From: a bacterium
GTDB taxonomy: Bacteria; Verrucomicrobiota; Verrucomicrobiia; Limisphaerales; J093
Direction of reading: 5' to 3'
DNA: 35,831 nucleotides
Assembly: GCA_021823625.1 (NCBI GenBank)
Contig: JAKANS010000048.1
Span: forward strand, 1 to 35,831
Part shown: positions 1-9,926 of the stretch, in pieces
How the letters are laid out: each line of letters starts with the position of its first letter
Position numbering within the stretch: position 1 is the stretch's first letter
Made by a program: the position numbers and the translations under genes
Notes under the pieces: generated by a model
Databases searched by the model: none
Seen by the model: only the letters and a program-made list of their open reading frames with translations
Told to the model about the DNA's origin: nothing

Positions 1-15
1 CCACCTCTCCATTCC

Positions 16-89
<74 letters not shown>

Positions 90-98
90 ACCCCGGAC

Positions 99-126
99 AT
101 GCTATCAGCGACGCCCGGCGTGTCAA
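99..126 (-). promoter_or_regulatory. Promoter of tRNA-Gly
   Basis: On the minus strand a perfect -35 TTGACA (121-126) is followed by a 16-base spacer and a -10 TAGCAT (99-104). Transcription would start a few bases before the mature tRNA 5' end at 89, as expected for a stable RNA gene. Confidence 0.7.
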
Positions 127-167
127 CGCCAGGCACCGGAGTTCGGTCCCGCCCGAGTTGACTCAAA

Positions 168-410
168 ATGAAGGATACCGAGAGAGCGCAAAAGGTGGGT
201 GGTAAACGGATTCGTTGTCTCACGGAAAATGACATCCTAACCGGAGGGGATGAAGATGCCAAAGACACTGAATCGCGAGAACAACTGCAACGGCTGCGCG
301 AGCGTTACGCCCAGTGCTACAAAGAAGATAAAAGCCGGATGCTCGTAGGGGCGCCAAAAGTAACTATTACTCGGGCGCCGGACGGGAAGTTCTTGGGAGT
401 TTCATCCTGA
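168..410 (+). CDS. Doubtful small hypothetical protein (80 aa)
   Basis: This is an ATG-started frame of 80 codons that encodes a charged, soluble peptide. Its middle part, around residues 37-57, is Glu/Arg/Lys-rich and probably helical (EQLQRLRERYAQCYKEDK). I recognise no family. It has no convincing Shine-Dalgarno site, no signal peptide and no membrane segment. Base composition is clearly less GC-rich than in the flanking genes, so it could be a remnant of transferred DNA next to a tRNA gene, or simply non-coding. The surrounding stretch (90-610) holds nothing else I can name except the tRNA promoter and a hairpin at 558-593. An overlapping minus-strand frame (317-562) is no more convincing. 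Confidence 0.25.
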   Translation: MKDTERAQKVGGKRIRCLTENDILTGGDEDAKDTESREQLQRLRERYAQCYKEDKSRMLVGAPKVTITRAPDGKFLGVSS

Positions 411-557
411 ACGATCTGGGTCTGGCCGAAGAGCGAGGTAAGCTCCCTGCGGGCCGTTTTGTGCAAGCTGGAAGCGGGACCATTTTGCATCACCCCCCTA
501 TCGCCCCAGTGTCTTTCGGCAGAGCGGACCCTGCTTTCAATTTCGGAGTTCGGGGTA

Positions 558-593
558 AACACGCCCTCTGGCGTCAGCGTCAGGGAGCGTGTT
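558..593. terminator. Hairpin downstream of the PEP-CTERM gene, possible terminator
   Basis: AACACGCCCTCTG (558-570) faces CAGGGAGCGTGTT (581-593) across a 10-base loop. The arms pair except for one mismatch and one G-U pair. It lies just past the stop of the minus-strand surface operon, where a terminator is expected. There is no clear T-run on either side, so intrinsic termination is uncertain. Confidence 0.4.
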
Positions 594-610
594 AACCTAC
601 TACGCGAGGA

Positions 611-1303
611 TCAATAATCCGCCCGGAAACGGCGCAGCGCGGCGAAGCCGGCCAGACCAAGCGCGCTGGCCAGCGCGATCCATTGCGGTTCGGGCACCGG
701 CGCGGTGTCGATGCTCAGGCTCCAGGAGTCCAACCGCGCTTGTCCACCGACGTCGAGATCGGCCACGAAGAGCATCCATTGCCCGCTCGCTGCCAGGCCG
801 AAGAAGTCGGTCAAGGCCGTGGTGCGGGTCGCCGGGTCGTCCGTGACCGCGGCCGGATCGGCGGTTCGTCCATCGGTGGACCATGTGCCGGTCAGGGGGC
901 CACCGGGGGCGCCGCCCAACGTGGCCTGGTAAGTGTGGATGTCGGGCATGGCAGGCGTGTCGGCGAAGGTCACGGTCAGGCCGTTGTCGCCGTAGCCGAA
1001 GGGGTCGAGTGCGGTCTTGCCCGGCCGGTTGAGCAGGACCGTGAAGCCGCTGCCATGCTGGAGGGTGGCGTAGAGGTCGCCATTGTAGGCGCCGCCCCGG
1101 CCCACACCGCTGATCGTGAGGCTGAGCGTGAGACCGGTGATGTTGCCGGCGATTTGCGCCGGCAACAGTGTCTGAGTGTCCGCGAGGCCCGATCCCTTGC
1201 CGTCCGGGATCAGGGTGTTGATGCCGTCGAAGTTGAACACCGCGCCGTGGATGGCAAACGCGGGACCCACGAACGAGAGCAGCAGAACGACTGGTTTCTT
1301 CAT
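611..1303 (-). CDS. PEP-CTERM protein with a P/Homo B-like domain
   Basis: A 230-residue secreted protein. It starts MKKPVVLLLSFVGPAFA, a short signal peptide. The mature part (about residues 30-200) resembles the proprotein-convertase P (Homo B) beta-sandwich: N-G-D-L-Y-A-T-L near residue 65, then LTGTWSTDG, then G-Q-W-M-L-F-V-A-D, and finally LDSWSLSI. The last 25 residues form a PEP-CTERM sorting tail: VPEP, a hydrophobic helix (LASALGLAGFAAL), then RRFR. In other bacteria this tail is cut by an exosortase (EpsH family), and the protein is delivered to the outer surface or exopolysaccharide. No exosortase gene is present here. The ATG at 1303 lies 25 bases after the stop of the giant gene, so the two are probably co-transcribed. 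An open frame continues upstream inside the giant gene, but the signal peptide fixes this start. Confidence 0.88.
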   Translation of the reverse strand: MKKPVVLLLSFVGPAFAIHGAVFNFDGINTLIPDGKGSGLADTQTLLPAQIAGNITGLTLSLTISGVGRGGAYNGDLYATLQHGSGFTVLLNRPGKTALDPFGYGDNGLTVTFADTPAMPDIHTYQATLGGAPGGPLTGTWSTDGRTADPAAVTDDPATRTTALTDFFGLAASGQWMLFVADLDVGGQARLDSWSLSIDTAPVPEPQWIALASALGLAGFAALRRFRADY

Positions 1304-1328
1304 AACTTTGGCAATCGAAGGTTCCCGG

Positions 1329-4300
1329 TTAAGGACTGGCCAGATCAACGGCCCGGTAGAACGCGGAGCCGACCGGTGGATTCGTATCGGTGAATTCGAA
1401 CCGCCCGAAGGCGTCAGCCGTCGCTGCAGGATCGAGCGTCTCCCAGTTCGGAGTATCCAGACTCGTCGCGCGTTGAATGGCGTAGTTCCGGTTCGGAATG
1501 CCCAGGTAGCGCAGGATGACTTTTCCGTCCTGCACGATGGGCGGTTCGAGAATGTTGAGGCTTTGGCCGCTGGCGTCGGCCACCACCTGAACAGTGACCG
1601 TACCGGTGGCCTGAGCGCCGTGGTTGTCGGCGAGCGTGTAGGTGAACGAGTCATTTTCGTTCATGTCCGCGGCGGGCACGTAAAACACCCACCCGTCCTT
1701 CAGGCTGACGGCCGCGCCCTTGGCCGAGGTCGGCGACACGCCGGTGATGCTGATGGTGTCGAATTCCGGATCGGAATCGTTGGCGATCAGATCGAGCAAC
1801 GACACCTTGACCCCGCGCCCGGTGGGGCGGTTCACCGTGTCCAGCCCCGCCACCGGCGGATCGTTCACCGGGTTGACCGTGAGGAGGAACTTGCGGCTGG
1901 CGCTGTTCGCGCCATCGCTCACCGTGAGCGTAATCTCGGAGGATCCCGAGAGCTGCGGCTGCGGCGTGATCAACAGCGTGCGGTTTGGGCCGCTACCCGG
2001 CTGCACCACCACCTGCGAGGCCAGCACCAAGGTGAGGTTCGCGGAATCGGTCTTGAACGTCAGGGTGTTCACGTCCGTATCCGGATCGGCCACGGTGAAC
2101 GGCACCGCGATCGGCGTGTCTTCGTCCGTGCTCTGCGGCAGAATCTCGGAGAGACTTGGCGAAGAACTGACCACCGCCACGGTCGTCAAGGCATCCGGCA
2201 CGCTGTGCGGCGGTTCCTGGTTGCCGGCCTGGTCGGTGGCGCGGCTGTAGAAGCCGTACGTCTTGTTCAACTGGCCGGAGTACAGACTCCCCAACAGTTT
2301 GGTGTGGGTAAGCCACGGCTGGAACGGCCCGCCATCGGTGGACACGAACACGTCGAAGAAGGACACGCCGGAACCGCCAGTGTTGTCCGCCCCCTCCCAA
2401 CTCACCGGGAATGTCGCCGGACTGCTGGCCAGCAGCGACTTCACCGTGCTGATCGGCGCCTCGGTATCGGACGCCGGGAGCACCACATAGTGCAACGTGT
2501 AGCTGCCCGTGCTCTGATAATCCAGCAGGTGCAGCAGGTTTTCGCGCTTGGGCCGCTTGCCCAGTCCCACGAACGTGCGGTCCGTGGTCCAGACGTTCAC
2601 CCCCACCGGAATGGAAGTGCCGTCTGAACGCTCGACCGCGGTGAGGATGTACTGTCCGTTGGCAGGATCCGGCACCCGCAAGTAACCCCATTCCGGCGGC
2701 ATGGCTGCCGTGAGGGTCACCGTGAGGTTCGCGGGCGACAACGTGCCACCCACGACCGCTTCATCGACCCGGTCCACTTTGTTGGTCTCGCCCGAGCTCA
2801 GGTAGAGCGTGTCGCCCAGGTCGAGCGGATCGGGCACTTCGTTCACGAAGAAGTCAGGCTGGCCGTCCTCGAACGCACCGCCGGCCTGCACGAGGTGAAT
2901 CATCTCGTGAATGCTCAAGTCCTCGATAAGCGAGAGGCGTGGATTGCCCAAGCCGTCCACGTGCTCGAAGGTGGCCTTGTAGTCGGTGAACAGGCCTTGC
3001 AGCGTCGAGGTCATGAGCCAGCGCCCAACAACGCTCTGATCGGGCAGGATGTCGCCAAAGTTCACCGTCAGCGACGGCGTAATGTTGTGGCCCGCCACTT
3101 CGGTGCCGATGATCTTGAAGTCGATCAGGAGTCCCTTCTCGTTCTCCACGATCTGCGGCTGCGCGGACGTGATATGGAAGTCCTTCGCGATGCCCTTGCC
3201 ACGGTTCTGGACCAGCACGGCCAGGCTGTACGGAATGCTGGGCTCGATCTCGTCGGTGAATGGATCATCGCTGAAGACGTCGCGTTGGTGGAAATACTTG
3301 ATCCACAGTCGCGGCGTGGGCAGCACGGTGATGCTCACGGGTTCAAGCGGGATGTGGACCTGCGTTCCGCCCAGGTCGTAGCTGAATTCGCCGGCGATGA
3401 AATACTGAACCGGGCCATCGGGGGCGGCGTCCACGGTCGGAACAATCAGCCATTTGGCCGAACCGGTGCTGCCGGCGCTCACGGTGCCGGTGCCGTCCAC
3501 GGCGTTCAGCCCGCTCAAGGTGGGCGGGTGGATTCCGAACATGGCGGAGGCATCGCGGCCCTGGCTGTCCACCGCAAACACCTTCACCTCGATGTTGATC
3601 AGGTCCGCCGCGTCCTGGTTGTCGATTTCGAGGGTGGCGCGGAAGGCGTCCCGCGTGATGACGGCTTCCTGTTCGAGCCGGAGTTTGACCCGGGCGCAAA
3701 CCCCGCCGCCACCGCCCTCTTCGTTCTGCGTCCGCACGGTTTCGACGATCGCGGAGATCGGGTCGTTGAACCCGGCGGCCTGGGCCTTCTGGGTCTCTTC
3801 CGTGGCGGTCACCAACTTCGTGCGCAGCGATTCCGAATCGATGAAATCGGTGCTCTCACCCGGCGGCACGTCGGCCAGCGTGTTGATGCCCCGGGAATAG
3901 TAGTCGAGGCTGCGATTCCAACGGGCGATCACCCGCAGCACTTCGGCCGGCGGCACGCCGGGAGGCTGGATGCCGCCCATCAGGTCGGCCTGCTCCGCAT
4001 CCGTGATCGTGCGCTCGCCGTCCGAGGTCGGGGAAACCGCAAGCTGGAAGCGCTTGAACCACTCGCCGGTGTCCGGGCCTGCGGAGCCGTTCAACCAGAC
4101 GGTGTTTGGCGCGCCGGTGATTTCGCTGAACGCGCCGAGCATGGCTTCGATGCCAGGTCGGAACGCTTCCAGCGGATCGGCAGACGCAGCCAGGGCGATG
4201 CCGCGCCGGTTGAGTTTTTTGTACAGGAAGTACTCTTCGCTCGCCATCGCCATGGATCCCGGTTGGATGAAGCAGCGCGCGATGGCGTAGAGGCAGGCCG

Positions 4301-7300
4301 GCAAGTCCGCGCCGGGGACGAGGCAACCCACCGCCCCGACGCCGCAATCGGCAACGGCAAGGGCGGTGACGCCTTGGGCCAGACCCATGCCGCAACCGAC
4401 GCCGCTGAAGAAGCAGCCGACCGGACCGGGAATGCAGCCGAGGCCGGAAATAACCAGACACTTCGGGTCGCAGACGATTTTCAAGGAGATCGACGGCCCT
4501 GAAATCCCGCCGCCACCGGGGCCACCTCCACCGCAGCAACCGCCGCCGCCAGGACCGCTGCCGCCATAGCTCCAGCCATCGACTATGCCAATCGGCGGCC
4601 CTCCACCGCCGCCGCTGTTCGCGTTGGGCAGGGAAATCGTGGTAGAAAACGACAGGCTGAACTCGCCGCATTGCAGGCCCCAATCCGCCGTGGCCGAGGT
4701 CTGGCAAGGACCGCCGTCCGCCAGTTTGGCACCGTTTCGGCGGTCCATCAGGCTCAAGCCGCGGTTGATCTTGCGAATCGTCACCGGAACAGTCAGCGAG
4801 CTGTTCGCCGGCACCACGCCGACGTCTTCGATGAGCGGCGTGAACTCCCACAACGGATGGGTCGGGAAGTGCAGTTTGAAATCCTGCGCCGCGATCAGAC
4901 CGTGGTTGACGATCTTGAGGTCCACCTGCGTTTCCATCGCGATGATGGTTCCGAGGTCGATCACCGGCGGATCGACCGTGATGACCGGCTTGGGAACCGC
5001 GGTTTCGAACGTGGTTTCCACCGTGATCTTGTAGTGATCCACGATCTCGACCGGCTCGACTTTCCAGGAGTAGGTGACCGACTCGCGCGAGATGAACGTG
5101 GTGAGTGAGTTCACCGTGTCGGGCTCGACAAAGAACGAGTTCTGGTAAGTCGTGTGCTTGGGTGCCGTGACTTCAATGTGGTAGTACCCCTCGGTCAGAC
5201 CGGGAGCCAGGAAGGTGCCGTCCATCCCGGTCGTTCCGTGCGCGACCAACTCGCAGGTGAAGGGATCGCGGACGTTGACGTTTGCATCGGCCACCTTCGG
5301 GGAGCCGTCGGCGTAGTAGGTAAATTCGTCCACCACCACCACGCGCAAGTCACCCTTGCTGTCCGAAGTGGCCCGAATCTGGAAGGGCACGTTGATGCCC
5401 ACCGTGTCGTTGCCGACGTAGAGATGGCCGTTGTAAGGCCCGAGGGTGAGGTTCGCCGGGGGCGTCAACACCAGGCCGATCGTGGCCGAAGCCCCCGGAT
5501 CGAGCGACGGCACGGGGTTGTCCGAGGTGACGCCCATCCAATCCACCTGGGGCAGGACCACGTTCAACGGCCTGGTCGGCCGGCCGCCTACGTTGGAGAT
5601 CGTGAACTGAAGGGTGTGCGATCGACCGACCAACATGCTGGCGACGATCTGGCCCGGTGTGACCGACAGTCGTGGGCGAAGCGCCTCGACCGCCACTCCG
5701 AGATAAGCCTCAGTGACCGCGCCTTCCACGCTGGTAATGCGGAAATGCACGGTGCCTTGCGGCACCGAAGCGTCGTTCGCGGTGATGGTGTAGTTCAACG
5801 GAATCGTGCCCGATCCCGGCAAAGTCGTGTCCGCCAACTGAGCCTGGAGGGTGAGGTTGGCCGGCTGCTCCAGCACGGTGAGGTTCAAGCCCGTGAGTGC
5901 TTCGGTGCTGAGATTCACCAAGTCGAGATGGCCGTTGATCGTGTCTTCCTCGACGACGTTCACCACCGACTGTGGCGGTTCGACCTTCATACCCAACAGC
6001 ACGAAGCTGTCCTGCGTCGGCGCGTCGGCTTCACCCGGATGCGCGGCGCCGATGTCATAGGCGCCGGCCTCGGTCGGCAGCGGATTCCACGTGGTCTTGA
6101 AGTAACCGAGGTTGTCCACCAGGGCCGAGATGACCCGCTTCGTGCCGCGGACGTGGATGTGGATATTGACGAGCGAACCCTCCGGCGCGGGCAGGCCATT
6201 GAGGCGCAACGCGCGACCGGTCATGGGAATGGGCGTGCCCGCCAGCGCTATTTCGACGTCCGTGCTCACTTGCGCACTGTCGGCTGGGCGGACCACGATC
6301 GGCTGCGCGGAAACGAGCGTATTGTTGTCCTCGAGGGTCTCAGTGATCTCGTCGGCGACATCGGTTTGCGTGATCACCCAGTAGTTGCCCGGCGCGGTGG
6401 GCATACGCACCGAGAGGCTTTGCTCGAAATGCTGACCGGGCGGCATGGTGCCGTTGAAGGTGTAGTTGCCCACCAGGGTGTCGTCGCCCGGCAGCGAATC
6501 GGTCGAGAGGAACACGCGCGTCGTCCACTTCGGGCCGGCCGGCTCCGAACCTTGGTTCTCGATCCGATAGGTGAGCGGAACGTAGGCCTCGGTCTCGGCC
6601 AGCGCGGGTCCTTCGGACTTCGCCACCACCAAGTCAGGCAGATCAACGTCGCTGACGGTGAGGTTGGCGACTCCCTGGTTGAAGCCCGCCGAGTCGGTGA
6701 CCACGATGATGCGAAGGTTGCCGGACGCCGAGGTGGTCGGGATGGTGACCGTCTTGGATCGCGGTTCAGACGCGCCCGCCGCCAGCGCGGAAGCGAAGTT
6801 GAACGTCCCGAGCGCCACGTCATTGCCGAGGGAGCCATCGGTGGACAAATAAACGCTGTCGCGCCAGGTGCCCGAAACCGCGGCGGCGCCCGCGTTTCGC
6901 ACGCTCCAGTTGACGGTAACGGTTTCTCCGGGCTGCGCGTTGGCCGGCATGGTCACGCTTTCGGCCACCAAGTCCGGCAACGGCGGGAAGCCGAGCGTGA
7001 TCGGGATCGGGTCGCTGTAATTGTTGTTCTCGTTCGCCTCGCCGACCACGCCGTTCACATCGGTCTTCACGAAGAGGAAGTAGCTGCCCGCGGTGTAGCC
7101 CGCGCCAGACGGCAGCGGCACCGACACGCTGAGGTCAGCGGTGCTGCCCGGTCCCAGCGGTGCTGCGCTGCCAGCGGGCCGGGTGGCCAGCAGGACGTCG
7201 CCGCCACTGGGGACGGCATCGGTCGAGAGGTAAACCGTGTCCGTCCATTCGCCCACGACCGTCCCGCTGCCGTGGTTCGCCGTCGCGATATCGGCGTGGG

Positions 7301-9055
7301 AATCGTGGTTGAAGTCCGCCACCACCAGACCGTTCGGGTTCGAGCCCACCGCGAGATTCACGGCGTCGCCGAACGTTCCATCACCAACCCCAAGCCGGAC
7401 CGTCACGTTCGCCCCCTTGTAATTGGCGACCGCCATATCGAGGTGACTGTCTTCATTGAAGTCGCCCAAAACGATGTCCACCGGGTTGCTACCCGCGCTG
7501 TAATTCACCGCGGCCTGGAAGAAGCCGTCGAACGCCGTCGTCGGATTCTGGCTCAGCGAAGTAGCAGTGCCAGGCGTGTCGTTACTCCGATCCTCGACGA
7601 AGAAGCCCGCCGGTATCTTGATGCTGAAGAGCCGCACATAGTCGGCCGCCAATGCATTGCCAAACCGGTCCTGCAAACCGGTGCCGACGGTGAAGCGGTA
7701 GGCCCCCGCCTGGAGCGGGCCGTCGGTGATGAGGTAGCTCGCGCTCAGTCCGCTGGCGTACGCCTGTGGCGCCACGCTGTAGAGGACGTCATCCGCCGTG
7801 TCGAAGGTTCCGTCCGGCCCCGCCACCCGCAATTCGTAGTTCGCCGCGGCATTGACGCTCGAAGCCAGCATGTCCTCGCTGAACCCCATGTCGAACCGAT
7901 CGATCACCCCGCTGCTGCTCGTCCCCTCCGCCGGCAGGCTCACCGCCGTGATCGTCGGCGGCACGTTGTCGGTCACGCTAACGGTCAGGACATACTGCGC
8001 TCGCAGGTCAAGCTTGGTGCTCGTCAAGTGGACGAGGTAAACGCCGTCCGCTGCCACGCTGTGGCTGACGCTTCCGGTGGTTGCCGACGCAACCGGCGTG
8101 GGGTTGCCCAGGAGTTCGATGGCGAGAGTGACGTCGCTGGCCGCGATCGAACTCCCATCGGGCAACGCCAGGCTGCCATTGATGGTGTTCCCAACGTTCA
8201 GTTGGCCCAGCCGGAAGTAATCGCCGGCCGAATCGGTTCCGACCATCGCCCCGGCCACCGCGCCTTCATACACGATGCCGGTAACGCTCAAGGCGAGGGT
8301 GTTGGCGTTCGCCTGCGAGTCGTTTCCTTCCGACTCCAGTTGAATCCCCCGCGACTGGTCCACCCGCATCCGATACGGCGAAGCGCCGTTGTCGCTCCAG
8401 ACGCGAATGTAGTAAGTGCCCGGCGAGGGGATCGTGGCATTCTGGATCTGCCCCAGCGAGGAGTCGCCGTAAACGTAGGTCAGGTTTGCATCCGAAGCGT
8501 TTCGGAGGAACACCCGCGGGTAAATGCCGCTGTTGGCCGTCTCGAGCCGGATGCTGAGCACGTCACCCGCCTCGGCTTCGCTGCGCCAATAGTCCACGTC
8601 GCCCACCGCCTGGAACGTGCCCAGCGCAAAGGCGGTGTGGAACTTCGAGCCCGCAGGCGTCTCCGTGGTCGGCAACGCGGTCGCCTTCTCCAAAACGCCG
8701 TTGTCCGCATTCTCGATCCGGCCCAGCACCGGGTGTTCGATGGTGAATTCCCGGGTAAACGGCGTCACCGCTTCGCTGTTGGCGTCGAGCAAACCTGACA
8801 GGGTTTGAAAGCGATATTTGCCCGGCTGGAGCGGGTTCGGCGTGGTCGCGAAGTTGACGGTTTTCGTGCCGGCGGAGTAGGTGGGGGTCAGCGCGTAAAC
8901 GGTGTCGTCACTCCCGCCGAAAAGGCCGTCCGTGCCCGCAGCGCGCAGTTCGTAGCTCGCGGCACTGGTGGCGGTGGTCACGTCGAGCGGCCGCAGCGTC
9001 GTGAGACTGCAACGGTCGATGGCGACCGCGGTGGTCGTGCCTTCGCCCGGAAAGG
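1329..9055 (-). CDS. Giant secreted multi-domain surface protein, main part (after a frameshift)
   Basis: About 2,570 codons in one frame; the natural N-terminus is the separate piece at 9050-9648. Domains in order of translation (nucleotide positions): Big_5-like Ig domains and PPC-type domains (about 8980-7560); an FG-GAP/VCBS segment (about 7530-7250); at least three CARDB repeats with the marker V-Y-L-S-T-D (7250-6290); further Ig/CARDB-like sandwiches, including a CARDB-type unit and a carboxypeptidase-regulatory-like fold (about 5400-5150); a Gly-rich then Cys-rich core (4640-4250); more beta-domains; an HEMIH segment (2895-2909); cadherin-like repeats (about 2130-1590); and a C-terminal module Y-x-IQRATSLDTPNW ... 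FYRAV (1540-1332). Such proteins are usually adhesins or envelope structural proteins. No enzymatic activity can be assigned. There is no PEP-CTERM tail, although the next gene has one. The frame stays open upstream of 9055 to 9377, but that stretch encodes an Arg/Pro-rich nonsense peptide. Confidence 0.85.
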
Positions 9056-9648
9056 CTTGCCGCCACCACCGTCGTGGCGGGCAAATCCGCGGTGGCCCAT
9101 ACAGCCACGTTGTCGATGCCCCAGGACTCGTCGTCCAGATTCTGCAACCCGGCGCCCTGGAAGGTAATGCTGGCTGAGCTTCCGGTGGCGGTGAACGCCA
9201 CCTCCACGCTCCGGTAAATCGAGTCGTTCCAGCCGCTGAAACCGAACCGGCCTTGGGCATCCGGCGGCGACGGGTACGTGTCGCTCGCCAGGTCAAACTG
9301 CGAGCAGCTGTTGAGGAAAAGCTGAGTCCCGTCCACCGAAACGCTGAACCGATCGCCTGTGGTGGTGGTGCCATCATCCCACGAATCGATGATATAAAGG
9401 TCGAAGACGACGGCGTACGAAGTGCCGGCGGTCAACCCACCCAGCGAAAGTGGCTGGCTGGAGTTCCCGAACCGCCCGGAGAACTGCGTGAACGTGGCGG
9501 GAACAGAATTGTCCGTGGTGGTTGAAGACCATTCCGTGCCCGCGCCGTCTTCGAAATCGGCGAAATAGCCTGGGCTGGTGCCCGTATCGAACGGGGCGTC
9601 CGCCGCGCTGGCGCCGACACACGGGGCCCAAACCGCGATTGCACCCAC
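9050..9648 (-). CDS. N-terminal piece of the giant surface protein (frameshifted)
   Basis: This piece starts at GTG 9648 with a short export-type N-terminus (MGAIAVWAPCVGASA|ADA). It then encodes one beta-sandwich domain of about 180 residues with the pattern F-D-L-Y-I-I-D-S-W-D, D-S-I-Y-R-S-V-E-V and LDDESWGIDNV, a domain commonly found at the start of verrucomicrobial surface proteins. After DLPATTVVAAS the meaningful sequence jumps to another frame (PGEGTTTAVAIDRC). The original frame runs on to a stop at 8908 with Arg/His-rich nonsense. Removing one base in the CCTTTCC tract (9049-9055) would fuse the two pieces into one protein of about 2,770 residues. I see no in-frame ATG upstream before a stop at 9730, so GTG is the best start. 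Confidence 0.8.
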
Positions 9649-9727
9649 CCAACACCCTAATCGCCCTCCCTCCCCAAGCCCTGGCCTTCCGAGACCCGGC
9701 GAATTCGCCGCCCCACTATGCTGCGTA

Positions 9728-9757
9728 TCTTATACGCGATATAAGAGTGAATCGCAA
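9728..9757 (-). promoter_or_regulatory. Promoter of the giant-protein operon, overlapping an inverted repeat
   Basis: On the minus strand, -35 TTGCGA (9752-9757) and -10 TATAAG (9729-9734) are separated by exactly 17 bases. The -10 lies in the right half of a perfect 7-base inverted repeat, TCTTATA-N5-TATAAGA (9728-9746). That is the layout of a repressor operator. The leader to the GTG at 9648 would be about 75 bases. Confidence 0.6.
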
Positions 9758-9926
9758 GCCGGAACCTGCAAAAAAATCTCGAGGCCATCCGAAAGGCGTC
9801 GAGGGTCCGATCCGCTCGCCCGGTTTGAGCGCGGCCATGTTTGACCGAACCGAAAGGCCGCTGATCCGGTTGAGGCGGCAACTGGAGAGCGCAGGCGGGG
9901 CCGCGATGCGTTCGACCGGCCAGCGG

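Noticed and set aside
5154..8798. A plus-strand open frame of more than 1,200 codons opposite the giant gene
   Set aside because: Its translation is Arg/His/Gly-rich and has no domain pattern. It arises from strong GC bias on the strand opposite a real gene.
9049..9056. Programmed ribosomal frameshift at CCTTTCC
   Set aside because: There is no canonical slippery heptamer and no obvious downstream pseudoknot or internal Shine-Dalgarno site. An indel is simpler.
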